In this document: one piece after another, positions 1 through 5,699 of the stretch
Layout: every line of letters begins with the position of its first letter
Numbering within the stretch: the first letter of the stretch is position 1
Assembly (NCBI GenBank): GCA_946481135.1
Contig: CAMLMQ010000139.1
Span: forward strand, 1 to 8,190
DNA from: an uncultured Microbacteriaceae bacterium
GTDB lineage: Bacteria > Actinomycetota > Actinomycetes > Actinomycetales > Microbacteriaceae
Direction of reading: 5' to 3'
DNA: 8,190 nucleotides
The notes under the pieces: model-generated
What the model was told of the DNA's origin: nothing
The model's database searches: none
The model's input: the letters and a program-made list of their open reading frames with translations, nothing else
Made by a program: the position numbers and the translations under genes

Positions 1-457
1 TGCGCACGTTCGGGTACTTCTCGTCGGTGTCGCTCCACACGTAGAAGTCGCCGTACGGTCCCTCGGGGTCGGACCGGGACTGCTGGAACCACTCATGCTG
101 ATCCGACGTGTGGTTGAGCGGCAGGTCGATCACGATCCGCATGTTCCGCTCATGCGCCTTCGTGACGAGCTCACGGAACTCGTCGAGGGTGCCGTACTCG
201 GGAAGAACCGACATGTAGTCGGAGACGTCGTACCCGCCATCCCGCAACGGCGACGCGTAGATCGGCGGGATCCACAGCGCATCCACCCCCAACCACTGGA
301 GGTAGTCCAGCTTCGAGATCAACCCGCCGAGGTCTCCCGAGCCGTCGCCGTTCGAGTCGACGAACGAGCGCACCATGACCTCGTAGAACACCGAGCGGCG
401 ATACCACCGGGGGTCGAGAACCAGACCGGGAAGCGTGATCGGAGCGGTGAAGGTCAT
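1..457 (-). CDS. treS: Trehalose synthase (maltose alpha-D-glucosyltransferase), N-terminal part, runs off left edge
   Basis: GH13-family enzyme that interconverts maltose and trehalose in the cytoplasm. I translated 152 residues from the ATG at 457. The start WYRRSVFYEVMVRSF (residues 18-32), then NGDGSGDLGGL, KLDYLQWLGVD, PPIYASPLRDGGYDVSDY (64-81), GTLDEF, conserved GH13 region I as DLPLNHTSDQH (111-121), and GPYGDFYVWSDTDEKY are the signature order of bacterial TreS, not of oligo-1,6-glucosidase. The catalytic Asp and Glu lie beyond the window. The start is supported by a GAGGA about 10 nt upstream; no better in-frame start is visible. The gene diverges from the esterase gene, with 90 bp between them holding a palindromic operator and a hairpin. 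A fused maltokinase domain downstream is possible but unseen. The family call is firm; that the gene belongs to the neighbouring regulon is inference. Confidence 0.9.
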   Translation of the reverse strand, partial: MTFTAPITLPGLVLDPRWYRRSVFYEVMVRSFVDSNGDGSGDLGGLISKLDYLQWLGVDALWIPPIYASPLRDGGYDVSDYMSVLPEYGTLDEFRELVTKAHERNMRIVIDLPLNHTSDQHEWFQQSRSDPEGPYGDFYVWSDTDEKYPNVR

Positions 458-486
458 GGGGCGATCGTCCTCACGTGAAAGGGGTG

Positions 487-509
487 GAGTGGACGCAGGG
501 TGTCCACTC
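487..509. repeat. Perfect 8-bp inverted repeat in the treS leader / upstream of the esterase promoter
   Basis: GAGTGGAC (487-494) and GTCCACTC (502-509) are exact inverse copies separated by 7 nt. It lies 30-52 bp upstream of the treS start and 9 bp from the TetR-like palindrome at 518-533. It could be a binding site for a second regulator, or an RNA hairpin in the treS 5' leader. Its left arm overlaps the -35 proposed for the esterase promoter. The symmetry is seen directly; the role is unknown. Confidence 0.5.
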
Positions 510-518
510 GACTAACTT
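490..518 (+). promoter_or_regulatory. Candidate esterase promoter
   Basis: TGGACG (490-495) as a -35, a 17-bp spacer and TAACTT (513-518) as a -10 (TANNNT) fit an actinobacterial housekeeping promoter. Transcription would begin near 525, inside the palindrome at 518-533, so a bound repressor would block it. The ribosome binding site AAGGGAG (537-543) follows. Inference from spacing and hexamers only. Confidence 0.35.
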
Positions 519-537
519 ACTGAGTACTCAGTAGGTA
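514..537. promoter_or_regulatory. Palindromic operator, probably bound by the neighbouring TetR protein (site 1)
   Basis: The core TACTGAGTACTCAGTA (518-533) is a perfect 16-bp palindrome. The wider 24-bp site (514-537) matches the site at 1970-1993 in both half-sites: AAC(T/C)nACTGA on the left, TCAGTnGGT on the right, with 4 bp between the arms. Length and symmetry fit a TetR dimer site. It lies between the divergent treS and esterase genes, 10 bp upstream of the esterase ATG, and could control both. Confidence 0.7.
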
Positions 538-547
538 AGGGAGATCC

Positions 548-1333
548 ATGAGCCTCGTTCACTGGCAGTTCCGGTCGGAGGTGCTCGAGCTGAGCACGTC
601 GCTCTCACTGCTCATCCCGGAGGGAGCTCCGCGGGGCGCGACGGGGCACCCGACCCTCTTCCTCCTGCACGGCCTGAGCGACGACGACTCGATGTGGGTG
701 CGGCAGACGTCGATCGAGCGGTATGCCGCCCAGCGAGGACTTGCCGTCGTCATGCCCCAAGTGCATCGCAGCTACTACTCGGACGAGGCGCACGGCGGGG
801 CCTACTGGACGTTCTTGAGTGACGAGTTGCCGCGCCTGCTCTCCCACGCCTTCCGGTTGACGAGCGATCCGGTCGAGCGCTTCGTCGCCGGCCTGTCGAT
901 GGGGGGCTACGGCGCGATGAAGTGGGCGCTGCGAAAGCCTGGCGCCTTCGGTGCGGCCGCGAGCCTTTCGGGAGCCCTCGGGCTCGCTCAGCGCACTCGC
1001 GGCGGGCCGGGGACGCTGGATCCCCGCCTGTGGGACGCGATCTTCGACTCGCGATCGATCATCGGCACCGATGACGACGTCGTCGCGCTTCTCCGGACGC
1101 GGGCACGCGCGGGCGACACGATCCCGCCCCTGTACGTGTGCTGCGGCACCGAGGATGCGCTCTTCGACGAGAACCAGGCGTTCATCGCCGCTGCCGCGGA
1201 CGAGGGAGTGCCGCTGGAGGTCTCACTCGGGCCGGGCGCGCACGACTGGGCCTACTGGGATGACCGCATCCGTGAGGTCGTCGACTGGCTGCCGCTCGAG
1301 TCGTCGGCTTTCGCGGTGAGAGCCGCGAACTGA
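548..1333 (+). CDS. Cytoplasmic serine esterase, FrmB / tributyrin esterase (antigen-85-like alpha/beta hydrolase)
   Basis: A 261-residue alpha/beta hydrolase of the COG0627-type esterase group, which includes S-formylglutathione hydrolases, tributyrin esterases, acetyl-xylan esterases and the antigen 85 fold. Visible elements are LFLLHGLSDDDSMW with the oxyanion-hole HG at residues 41-42, the nucleophile elbow GLSMGGYGAMKWAL with Ser117, Asp203 in CCGTEDALFDEN, and His232 in GAHDWAYW, so the catalytic triad is complete. There is no signal peptide or membrane segment, so it acts inside the cell. The ATG is preceded by AAGGGAG at 537-543. Its promoter region carries operator site 1. Its 3' end overlaps the convergent tetR gene by 82 bp. 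The setting beside a sugar importer suggests it removes acyl (for example acetyl) groups from imported saccharides. A role in formaldehyde detoxification or lipid ester cleavage cannot be excluded. Confidence 0.85.
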   Translation: MSLVHWQFRSEVLELSTSLSLLIPEGAPRGATGHPTLFLLHGLSDDDSMWVRQTSIERYAAQRGLAVVMPQVHRSYYSDEAHGGAYWTFLSDELPRLLSHAFRLTSDPVERFVAGLSMGGYGAMKWALRKPGAFGAAASLSGALGLAQRTRGGPGTLDPRLWDAIFDSRSIIGTDDDVVALLRTRARAGDTIPPLYVCCGTEDALFDENQAFIAAAADEGVPLEVSLGPGAHDWAYWDDRIREVVDWLPLESSAFAVRAAN

Positions 1334-1914
1334 TCGTCGGCCCACGAGCGCGCGATCGACTCCGCGTCGATGTCGGGGTTGAGGAGCCAGGCGGTCTCGA
1401 GCCCGTTGAGGAAGGCGATGATCTCCATCGCCTTGAGGCGCGGATCGACTCCGTCGCGCACGTCGCCGCGCGCCTGTGCGGACCGCACCATCAGGGCGAA
1501 ACGATCCACGGTGGCGCGGTAGCGCTCGGTGAGTCGCGGGCGCAGGGCGCCGTCGCGACCGACGTTCTCGGCCACGAGGACGGTGTGCATGCCGACGGCA
1601 TCCGGCGCGTCGGCCCACCCCGCGACCGTCGTGACGATGCCGTCGAGCAGCGCACGGAGGCTCCCGTCGCCGGTCGGCCACAGCGTCGCCTCCTCGACCG
1701 CGTCGCGCTCGTCGAGGGCGGCGTGCAGGAGATCGTCCTTCGTCGGGAAGTAGTAGATGAGGCCCGGTTGGGACACGCCGGACTCATGGGCGATCTGCGC
1801 GAGGCTCGTACCGCGCGAGCCGTTGCGCGCGATGAGTCGCGTCGCCGAGTCGACGATGAGCCGTCGCCGAGCGATGCCCTTCGGGGATGACGTGGTGTCG
1901 CTTCGTGGCTGCAC
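1252..1914 (-). CDS. TetR/AcrR-family transcriptional repressor
   Basis: A 220-residue one-domain repressor with a ligand-binding C-terminal half. The N-terminal DNA-binding domain reads RRRLIVDSATRLIARNG (16-32), then the helix-turn-helix TSLAQIAHESGVSQPGLIYYF (36-56), followed by TKDDLLHAAL (58-67), the classical TetR signature. The C-terminal part (about 75-200) resembles the BetI/AcrR-type domain in length, but its ligand cannot be read from sequence. The start is GTG at 1914, with a strong GAGGAGG five bases upstream; a -10-like TAGGAT (1938-1933, minus strand) fits a short leader. The gene is divergent from the sugar ABC operon and convergent with the esterase. Two related palindromes at 514-537 and 1970-1993 are its likely targets. 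The last 20 or so residues are low-complexity and lie in the overlap with the esterase gene. Confidence 0.9.
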   Translation of the reverse strand: MQPRSDTTSSPKGIARRRLIVDSATRLIARNGSRGTSLAQIAHESGVSQPGLIYYFPTKDDLLHAALDERDAVEEATLWPTGDGSLRALLDGIVTTVAGWADAPDAVGMHTVLVAENVGRDGALRPRLTERYRATVDRFALMVRSAQARGDVRDGVDPRLKAMEIIAFLNGLETAWLLNPDIDAESIARSWADDQFAALTAKADDSSGSQSTTSRMRSSQ

Positions 1915-1946
1915 GGGGGCCTCCTCGGATCCATCCTAGATTCCCG

Positions 1947-1963
1947 ACCGACTATTCAGTAGA
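1947..1963. promoter_or_regulatory. Partial operator-like element next to site 2
   Basis: ACCGACT (1947-1953) and TCAGTAG (1956-1962) resemble the left and right arms of the two full palindromes, but with 4 bp less between the arms. It lies 10-26 bp upstream of the TAGGAT that would be the tetR -10, so it could add autoregulation. It may instead be a decayed site or half-sites read singly. Confidence 0.3.
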
Positions 1964-1969
1964 CTCCAA

Positions 1970-1993
1970 AACCAACTGAGCAGTCAGTCGGTT
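1970..1993. promoter_or_regulatory. Palindromic operator between tetR and the sugar ABC operon (site 2)
   Basis: AACCAACTGA (1970-1979) and TCAGTCGGTT (1984-1993) pair at nine of ten positions around a 4-bp centre. This is the same architecture as site 1. The site lies 55 bp upstream of the tetR GTG and 62 bp upstream of the solute-binding-protein ATG, so one bound repressor could act on both divergent transcripts. I could not find a convincing -35/-10 pair for the importer promoter around it. Confidence 0.65.
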
Positions 1994-2055
1994 CCTACGC
2001 GGTCGATGTCGATCGCCCTGAACCCGACTTCGACCCGAACCCAGAGAGAGGCATC

Positions 2056-3390
2056 ATGACGTCCATGTACCCGCGCACCACCCGCGCCTCGCGCACGCTC
2101 CTCCTCGTCGCCGTCACGACGAGCGCCCTGATCCTCACCGGGTGCGGGGCCCCGGGCGGCACCGGTTCCTCGGACTCCGGGGTAGCCGTCAGCACCGAGA
2201 TCGGTCCGGAGGAGGTGGAGCTCACCGTGCGGGTCAACGCCGACCAGGAGGCGATGTGGACGGCGCTCGCGGCCGGATTCGAAGCCGACTACCCCTCCGT
2301 CACCGTCGACCTCGAGACCGAGGCCTTCGACACCCTCCAGCAGAACGCGCCCCGGTACCTGTCGTCGACCAACGTGCCCGACCTGCTACGTCTCGCCGCG
2401 CCCGGCGACACCGTCGTCGACGGACTGCTGCTCGACCTCGACCCGTACGCGGAGGCCTGGGGGTGGGACGAGTTCCCGGCGTCGCAACTCGACCAGTGGC
2501 GCCTCGGCGACGACGGGCGAACGAAGGGGACCGGCTCGCTCTACGCCCTCGGCGCCGGATTCGGACTCGTCGGCCTCTATTTCGACGAGTCCAAGCTCGC
2601 CGACCTCGGCTTCGACGCACCGCCGGCCACCCTCGCCGAGTTCGAGGAGGTGCTCGAAGCCGCGCACGCGAGCGGCGAGACGGCTCTCCTCGGCGACGTC
2701 TCCTACCTGTTCCAGGGAATCATGCAGTCGCTCGGCGCGACCGACACCGTGCGCGAGTGGGTGAACGGCGTCGACGGCGCCGACCTCGACGTCGCCGAGG
2801 CGGTCGAAGCCGCGGAGACGATCCAGCGCTGGGTGGAGGCGGGCTACCTCGCGCCGGATGCCGCGACCACGGACGCGGGGACCGCGTTCGGTCGCTTCCT
2901 TCAGGGCGAGGGCGTCTTCTTCGCTCACGGCAGCTGGTTCGCGGGCGGCGTCGACGGCGCGGGCGGCGAGTACGGCTTCATGATCCTGCCGCCCGAGCAG
3001 GCGGGCGGCGATGTCGTCACGATGTCGGCGTCGAACTCCATGGTCATCCCGGCGCGCGCCGAGCACCCGAACGAGGCGGCCGCGTTCCTCGACTGGATCC
3101 AGCGCGACGCGGGACGCGAGGTGATCGTCTCCGTCGGCGGTCTCGCTCCGGGAGGAGTAGGAGAGCTCGACCTCTCGGCGTTCTCCGACCGCCCCGTGTT
3201 CGCCGCGACCCTCGACGCGTTCGCGCGGGTGAGTGAGGACGACGGCATCGTCGACTTCCTCGGCAACGCGACGGCGGCCATGACGGCGTCGACACTCGTG
3301 CCGCAGGCGGAGCTGCTCGTCGGCGGACGCACGACGCCCGCCGAGTTCGTCGCGAAGCTGCAGGCCGACTACGAGGCGGCTCGCAACTGA
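2056..3390 (+). CDS. Sugar ABC transporter solute-binding lipoprotein (CUT1 family)
   Basis: A 444-residue extracytoplasmic binding protein that captures an oligosaccharide and delivers it to the two permeases encoded directly downstream. The N-terminus is a lipoprotein signal: basic residues at 7-13, a hydrophobic stretch 15-26, then the lipobox LTGC with lipidated Cys30, followed by a Gly/Ser-rich linker. The mature part has the family-1 layout: ELTVRVNADQEAMWTALAAGFE, a central domain with YALGAGFGLVGLYFDESKL, HGSW at about 291-294, and SMVIPARAEHPNEAAAFLDWI near the C-terminal lobe. Length is typical. GAGAGAGG (2044-2051) precedes the ATG at 2056; the ATG at 2065 is an alternative that would give the same mature protein. 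The stop overlaps the next start by one base (TGATG). The substrate is not readable; treS nearby suggests trehalose, maltose or a related alpha-glucoside. Confidence 0.92.
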   Translation: MTSMYPRTTRASRTLLLVAVTTSALILTGCGAPGGTGSSDSGVAVSTEIGPEEVELTVRVNADQEAMWTALAAGFEADYPSVTVDLETEAFDTLQQNAPRYLSSTNVPDLLRLAAPGDTVVDGLLLDLDPYAEAWGWDEFPASQLDQWRLGDDGRTKGTGSLYALGAGFGLVGLYFDESKLADLGFDAPPATLAEFEEVLEAAHASGETALLGDVSYLFQGIMQSLGATDTVREWVNGVDGADLDVAEAVEAAETIQRWVEAGYLAPDAATTDAGTAFGRFLQGEGVFFAHGSWFAGGVDGAGGEYGFMILPPEQAGGDVVTMSASNSMVIPARAEHPNEAAAFLDWIQRDAGREVIVSVGGLAPGGVGELDLSAFSDRPVFAATLDAFARVSEDDGIVDFLGNATAAMTASTLVPQAELLVGGRTTPAEFVAKLQADYEAARN

Positions 3391-4313
3391 TGACCGTCCC
3401 GACCGCCGCGCGCGGTGCCGACACCCGGGCCTCCCGAATGGGACGCCCGGGTGTCCGGCGGATGGTCGGCCTCGTCTGGCTGCTGCCCGCCGCCGGGTTC
3501 TACGGCGCCTACGTGATCTACCCGCTCGCGCAGACCTTCCGCTACTCGCTCTACGAATGGAACGGCATCGGACTCGCCCGCTGGTCCGGTCTCGAGAACT
3601 ACGTCGCCGTCGTCACGGATCCCGCTCTGTATCAGTCCCTGCTGCACACCGTGACGCTCATGGTCTTCTTCAGCCTGGTACCGATCGGCGTCGGGTTGGT
3701 CGCTGCCTCCATCCTGCGGGAACTGCGGGCGCGTCGTCTCGCCGGGGCCGCGCGCACGATCCTGTTCCTGCCGCAGATCGTGCCGTTCGCCGCGGCGGCG
3801 GTCGCCTGGACGTGGCTCTACGCCGACGACGGCCTCATCAACCAGGGCCTCCGGGCCATCGGCGCGGGCGACGTGGCGCGGCCATGGCTCGGCGACTTCG
3901 AGTTCGCGTTGCCCGCTGTGGGCCTCGTCGGATCCTGGGCGATGGTCGGGTTCTGCACCGTGCTCTTCCTCGCGGGGATCGGGAAGATCGACCCCGCGCT
4001 CTATGAAGCGGCGCGGCTCGACGGGGCCGGCTCGGTGCAGGAGTTCTTCGCCGTCACTCTGCCGGGCCTGCGCCACGAAATCCTCGTCTGCGCGACCGTC
4101 ACGCTCATCAGCGCGATCGCGAGCTTCGACCTCGTGTACATGATGACGGGCGGCGGCCCCGGCTACTCGACGATGGTGCCGGGCGTACAGATCGTCCGGC
4201 TCGCCTTCACCGAGGGTCGCGTGGGACTCTCGTCGGCCCTCGCCGTCGTGCTGCTGCTCGTCGTGCTTCTCGTCGTCCTGCCGCTCCAGCGCCTCGGACG
4301 GGAGCGCTCGTGA
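3390..4313 (+). CDS. Sugar ABC transporter permease, MalF/UgpA type
   Basis: A 307-residue inner-membrane permease of the CUT1 importer. Six hydrophobic segments are visible at about 26-46, 86-109, 123-143, 172-197, 230-250 and 278-298. The cytoplasmic EAA loop that docks with the ATPase reads EAARLDGAGSVQEFFAVTLP (206-225), with the conserved E-A-A, G and L-P. The TGGGPGYST motif (253-261) after segment 5 is typical of UgpA/MalF-like subunits. The ATG overlaps the binding-protein stop by one base and the gene ends overlapping the next start by four, so the three genes are translationally coupled. The N-terminus is short, without the extra MalF P2 domain of enterobacteria, as is usual in Gram-positive members. 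Confidence 0.93.
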   Translation: MTVPTAARGADTRASRMGRPGVRRMVGLVWLLPAAGFYGAYVIYPLAQTFRYSLYEWNGIGLARWSGLENYVAVVTDPALYQSLLHTVTLMVFFSLVPIGVGLVAASILRELRARRLAGAARTILFLPQIVPFAAAAVAWTWLYADDGLINQGLRAIGAGDVARPWLGDFEFALPAVGLVGSWAMVGFCTVLFLAGIGKIDPALYEAARLDGAGSVQEFFAVTLPGLRHEILVCATVTLISAIASFDLVYMMTGGGPGYSTMVPGVQIVRLAFTEGRVGLSSALAVVLLLVVLLVVLPLQRLGRERS

Positions 4314-5131
4314 GGCGCCGTGGTACCGAGGCCGTCGGCGTGGCCGTGCTGCTCGCGATGTCGGTCGTGACGCTCGTGCCCTTCGTCGTGATGTTCGTCA
4401 CGGCCCTGCATCCCGCGGGCAGTTCCCCCGCAGGGTTCTCCTGGCCCGACGATCCGCAGTGGGGCAACTTCGCGACCGCCTTCGTCGCGTCGGACTTCCT
4501 CGTGCTGGCGAGGTCGAGCGCGACCATCGTGCTCGGCGTCGTGCCGGCGGCGCTGCTCTTCGCGACGCTCGGCGGGTTCGCGCTCGGTCAGCTCCGGGTA
4601 CCGGGGGCGTCGGCCATCGGGATCGTGTTCCTGCTCGGGCTCACGATCCCGTTCGAGGCGGCGGTCGTACCGCTTTACTACCAGGCGCGCGATCTCGGTA
4701 CCCTCAACACCCCGTGGGCCGTGATCCTCCCGCTCATCGGCTGGCTCATGCCGTTCGGCATCTTCTGGATGCGCGGCCACTTCGCGTCGCTGCCGGTGGA
4801 ACTCGGGGAGGCGGCGCGTCTGGACGGGGCCACGGACTGGCAGACGCTGCGCCATGTGCATCTGCCGCTTCTCGCACCCGCACTCGCGACGCTCGGCCTC
4901 CTGCAGTTCCTGACCGCGTGGAACAACTTCCTGCTGTCGATCGTGCTCATCGACGATCCGTCGAGCCGCACGATGGCCGGCGCGTTGGCGGCGTTCCAGG
5001 GAGAGCACCGCGTGGACGTCCCGCTCATGTGCGCCGCCGCCGTGCTGCTCATGGCCCCGACGCTGCTCGTGTTCCTCGCGCTCCAACGCCACTTCGTGAA
5101 GGCGGTCCTCGCGGGGGCGGTCAAGGGGTGA
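4310..5131 (+). CDS. Sugar ABC transporter permease, MalG/UgpE type
   Basis: A 273-residue second permease that forms the transmembrane channel with the preceding subunit. Hydrophobic segments lie at about 9-32, 70-94, 102-122, 135-155, 190-210 and 240-262. The EAA motif reads EAARLDGATDWQTLRHVHLP (167-186). The segment TAWNNFLLSIVL and the preceding PLYYQARDLGTLNTPWAVILP are typical of MalG-like proteins. Translation begins at a GTG that overlaps the upstream stop (GTGA). No gene for a nucleotide-binding subunit follows: the next gene is an acetyltransferase. In many actinobacteria one MsiK-like ATPase serves several CUT1 importers, and that is the likely arrangement here. Confidence 0.93.
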   Translation: MRRRGTEAVGVAVLLAMSVVTLVPFVVMFVTALHPAGSSPAGFSWPDDPQWGNFATAFVASDFLVLARSSATIVLGVVPAALLFATLGGFALGQLRVPGASAIGIVFLLGLTIPFEAAVVPLYYQARDLGTLNTPWAVILPLIGWLMPFGIFWMRGHFASLPVELGEAARLDGATDWQTLRHVHLPLLAPALATLGLLQFLTAWNNFLLSIVLIDDPSSRTMAGALAAFQGEHRVDVPLMCAAAVLLMAPTLLVFLALQRHFVKAVLAGAVKG

Positions 5132-5135
5132 ACGC

Positions 5136-5159
5136 CAGGTGGCTGGGTAACCTGACGCC
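5136..5159 (+). promoter_or_regulatory. Leaderless promoter of the acetyltransferase gene, with overlapping inverted repeat
   Basis: TAACCT (5148-5153) followed by exactly six bases and then the ATG at 5160 matches the TANNNT-N6-ATG pattern of leaderless actinobacterial genes; no ribosome binding site is visible. CAGGT (5136-5140) and ACCTG (5150-5154) form an inverted repeat over the -10, which could be an operator or chance. No clear -35 is seen. Confidence 0.45.
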
Positions 5160-5633
5160 ATGATCAGCGTGCGGCCCGCGGTCCCCGACGATGCCCAGGC
5201 GATCGTCGCCGTGCGGCTGGCGGGATGGCGCGCCGCGTTCGCCCACCTGCTGAGCGCCGAGTTCCTCGCGAATCTCCCGGCGGACGTCGACACGTGGCGC
5301 GACGGGATCGCCCGGGCGACGAGAACGCGGACGGTCGTCGCGGAGGTCGACGGCGAGGTCGTCGGGTACGCGTTCGCCGGACCCTCGGCCGAGGCCGACG
5401 GCATCCGCGAGTGGCAGCTGTTCCACCTCTACCAGTACCCGCGGATGCACGGGAGCGGCACCGGGCAGGCGCTCCTCGATGCCGCGATCGAGAACCGGCC
5501 GACCGTGCTGTGGACGGCGGAGGACAATCCCCGCGCGATCGCCTTCTACCGGCGGAACGGGTTCGCGCCCGACGGCGCCCGCAAGATCGAGCCCGCGTGG
5601 GAGGACCTCGCCGAGATCCGGATGGTGCGCTAG
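5160..5633 (+). CDS. GNAT-family N-acetyltransferase
   Basis: A 157-residue single-domain acetyl-CoA-dependent acyltransferase. ISVRPAVPDDAQAIVAVRLAGWRAAFAHLL at the N-terminus is the usual first strand and helix. TVVAEVDGEVVGYAFAG is the central beta hairpin. Motif A, with the pyrophosphate-binding loop, is MHGSGTGQALLDAAI (G98, G100 and G102 in the loop, matching the Q/RxxGxG/A rule). The C-terminal strand-helix is VLWTAEDNPRAIAFYRRNGF. The substrate is unknown; this subgroup includes general acetyltransferases of small amines and peptides. It begins 28 bp after the second permease but seems to have its own leaderless promoter, so co-transcription with the importer is possible but not needed. 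The stop codon TAG forms the first bases of a hairpin element. Confidence 0.88.
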   Translation: MISVRPAVPDDAQAIVAVRLAGWRAAFAHLLSAEFLANLPADVDTWRDGIARATRTRTVVAEVDGEVVGYAFAGPSAEADGIREWQLFHLYQYPRMHGSGTGQALLDAAIENRPTVLWTAEDNPRAIAFYRRNGFAPDGARKIEPAWEDLAEIRMVR

Positions 5634-5670
5634 GTCTCGACACGCCGCTGCGCGGCTACTCGACCACCGG
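5633..5670. repeat. REP-like palindromic element between convergent genes, possible bidirectional terminator
   Basis: GCCGC (5644-5648) and GCGGC (5652-5656) pair round a TGC loop. TCGA (5637-5640) and TCGA (5660-5663) pair outside it, and GG (5633-5634) with CC (5664-5665) closes the base. The sequence closely resembles a short repeated element I recall from many Microbacteriaceae intergenic regions; that is memory, not a search. It lies between the acetyltransferase stop and the end of the oppositely oriented phosphotransferase gene, where a terminator for both would be useful. There is no T-tract. Confidence 0.55.
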
Positions 5671-5699
5671 GAGTGCGCCGCGCGGTGACGCGACCGGGG

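Noticed and set aside
1947..1963. A third full operator for the TetR protein
   Set aside because: The arms resemble the other two sites, but the distance between them is 4 bp shorter, which would put the half-sites on different faces of the helix. Listed only as a partial element.
2142..3236. Long arginine-rich open frame inside the solute-binding-protein gene
   Set aside because: Composition (runs of Arg, Gly, Ala) is the usual product of an off-frame reading in GC-rich DNA; the true frame has a lipobox and family motifs.
4163..5404. 413-codon open frame on the minus strand across the permeases
   Set aside because: Antisense shadow: rich in Arg, His and Glu, with no recognisable domain, opposite two clear membrane proteins.
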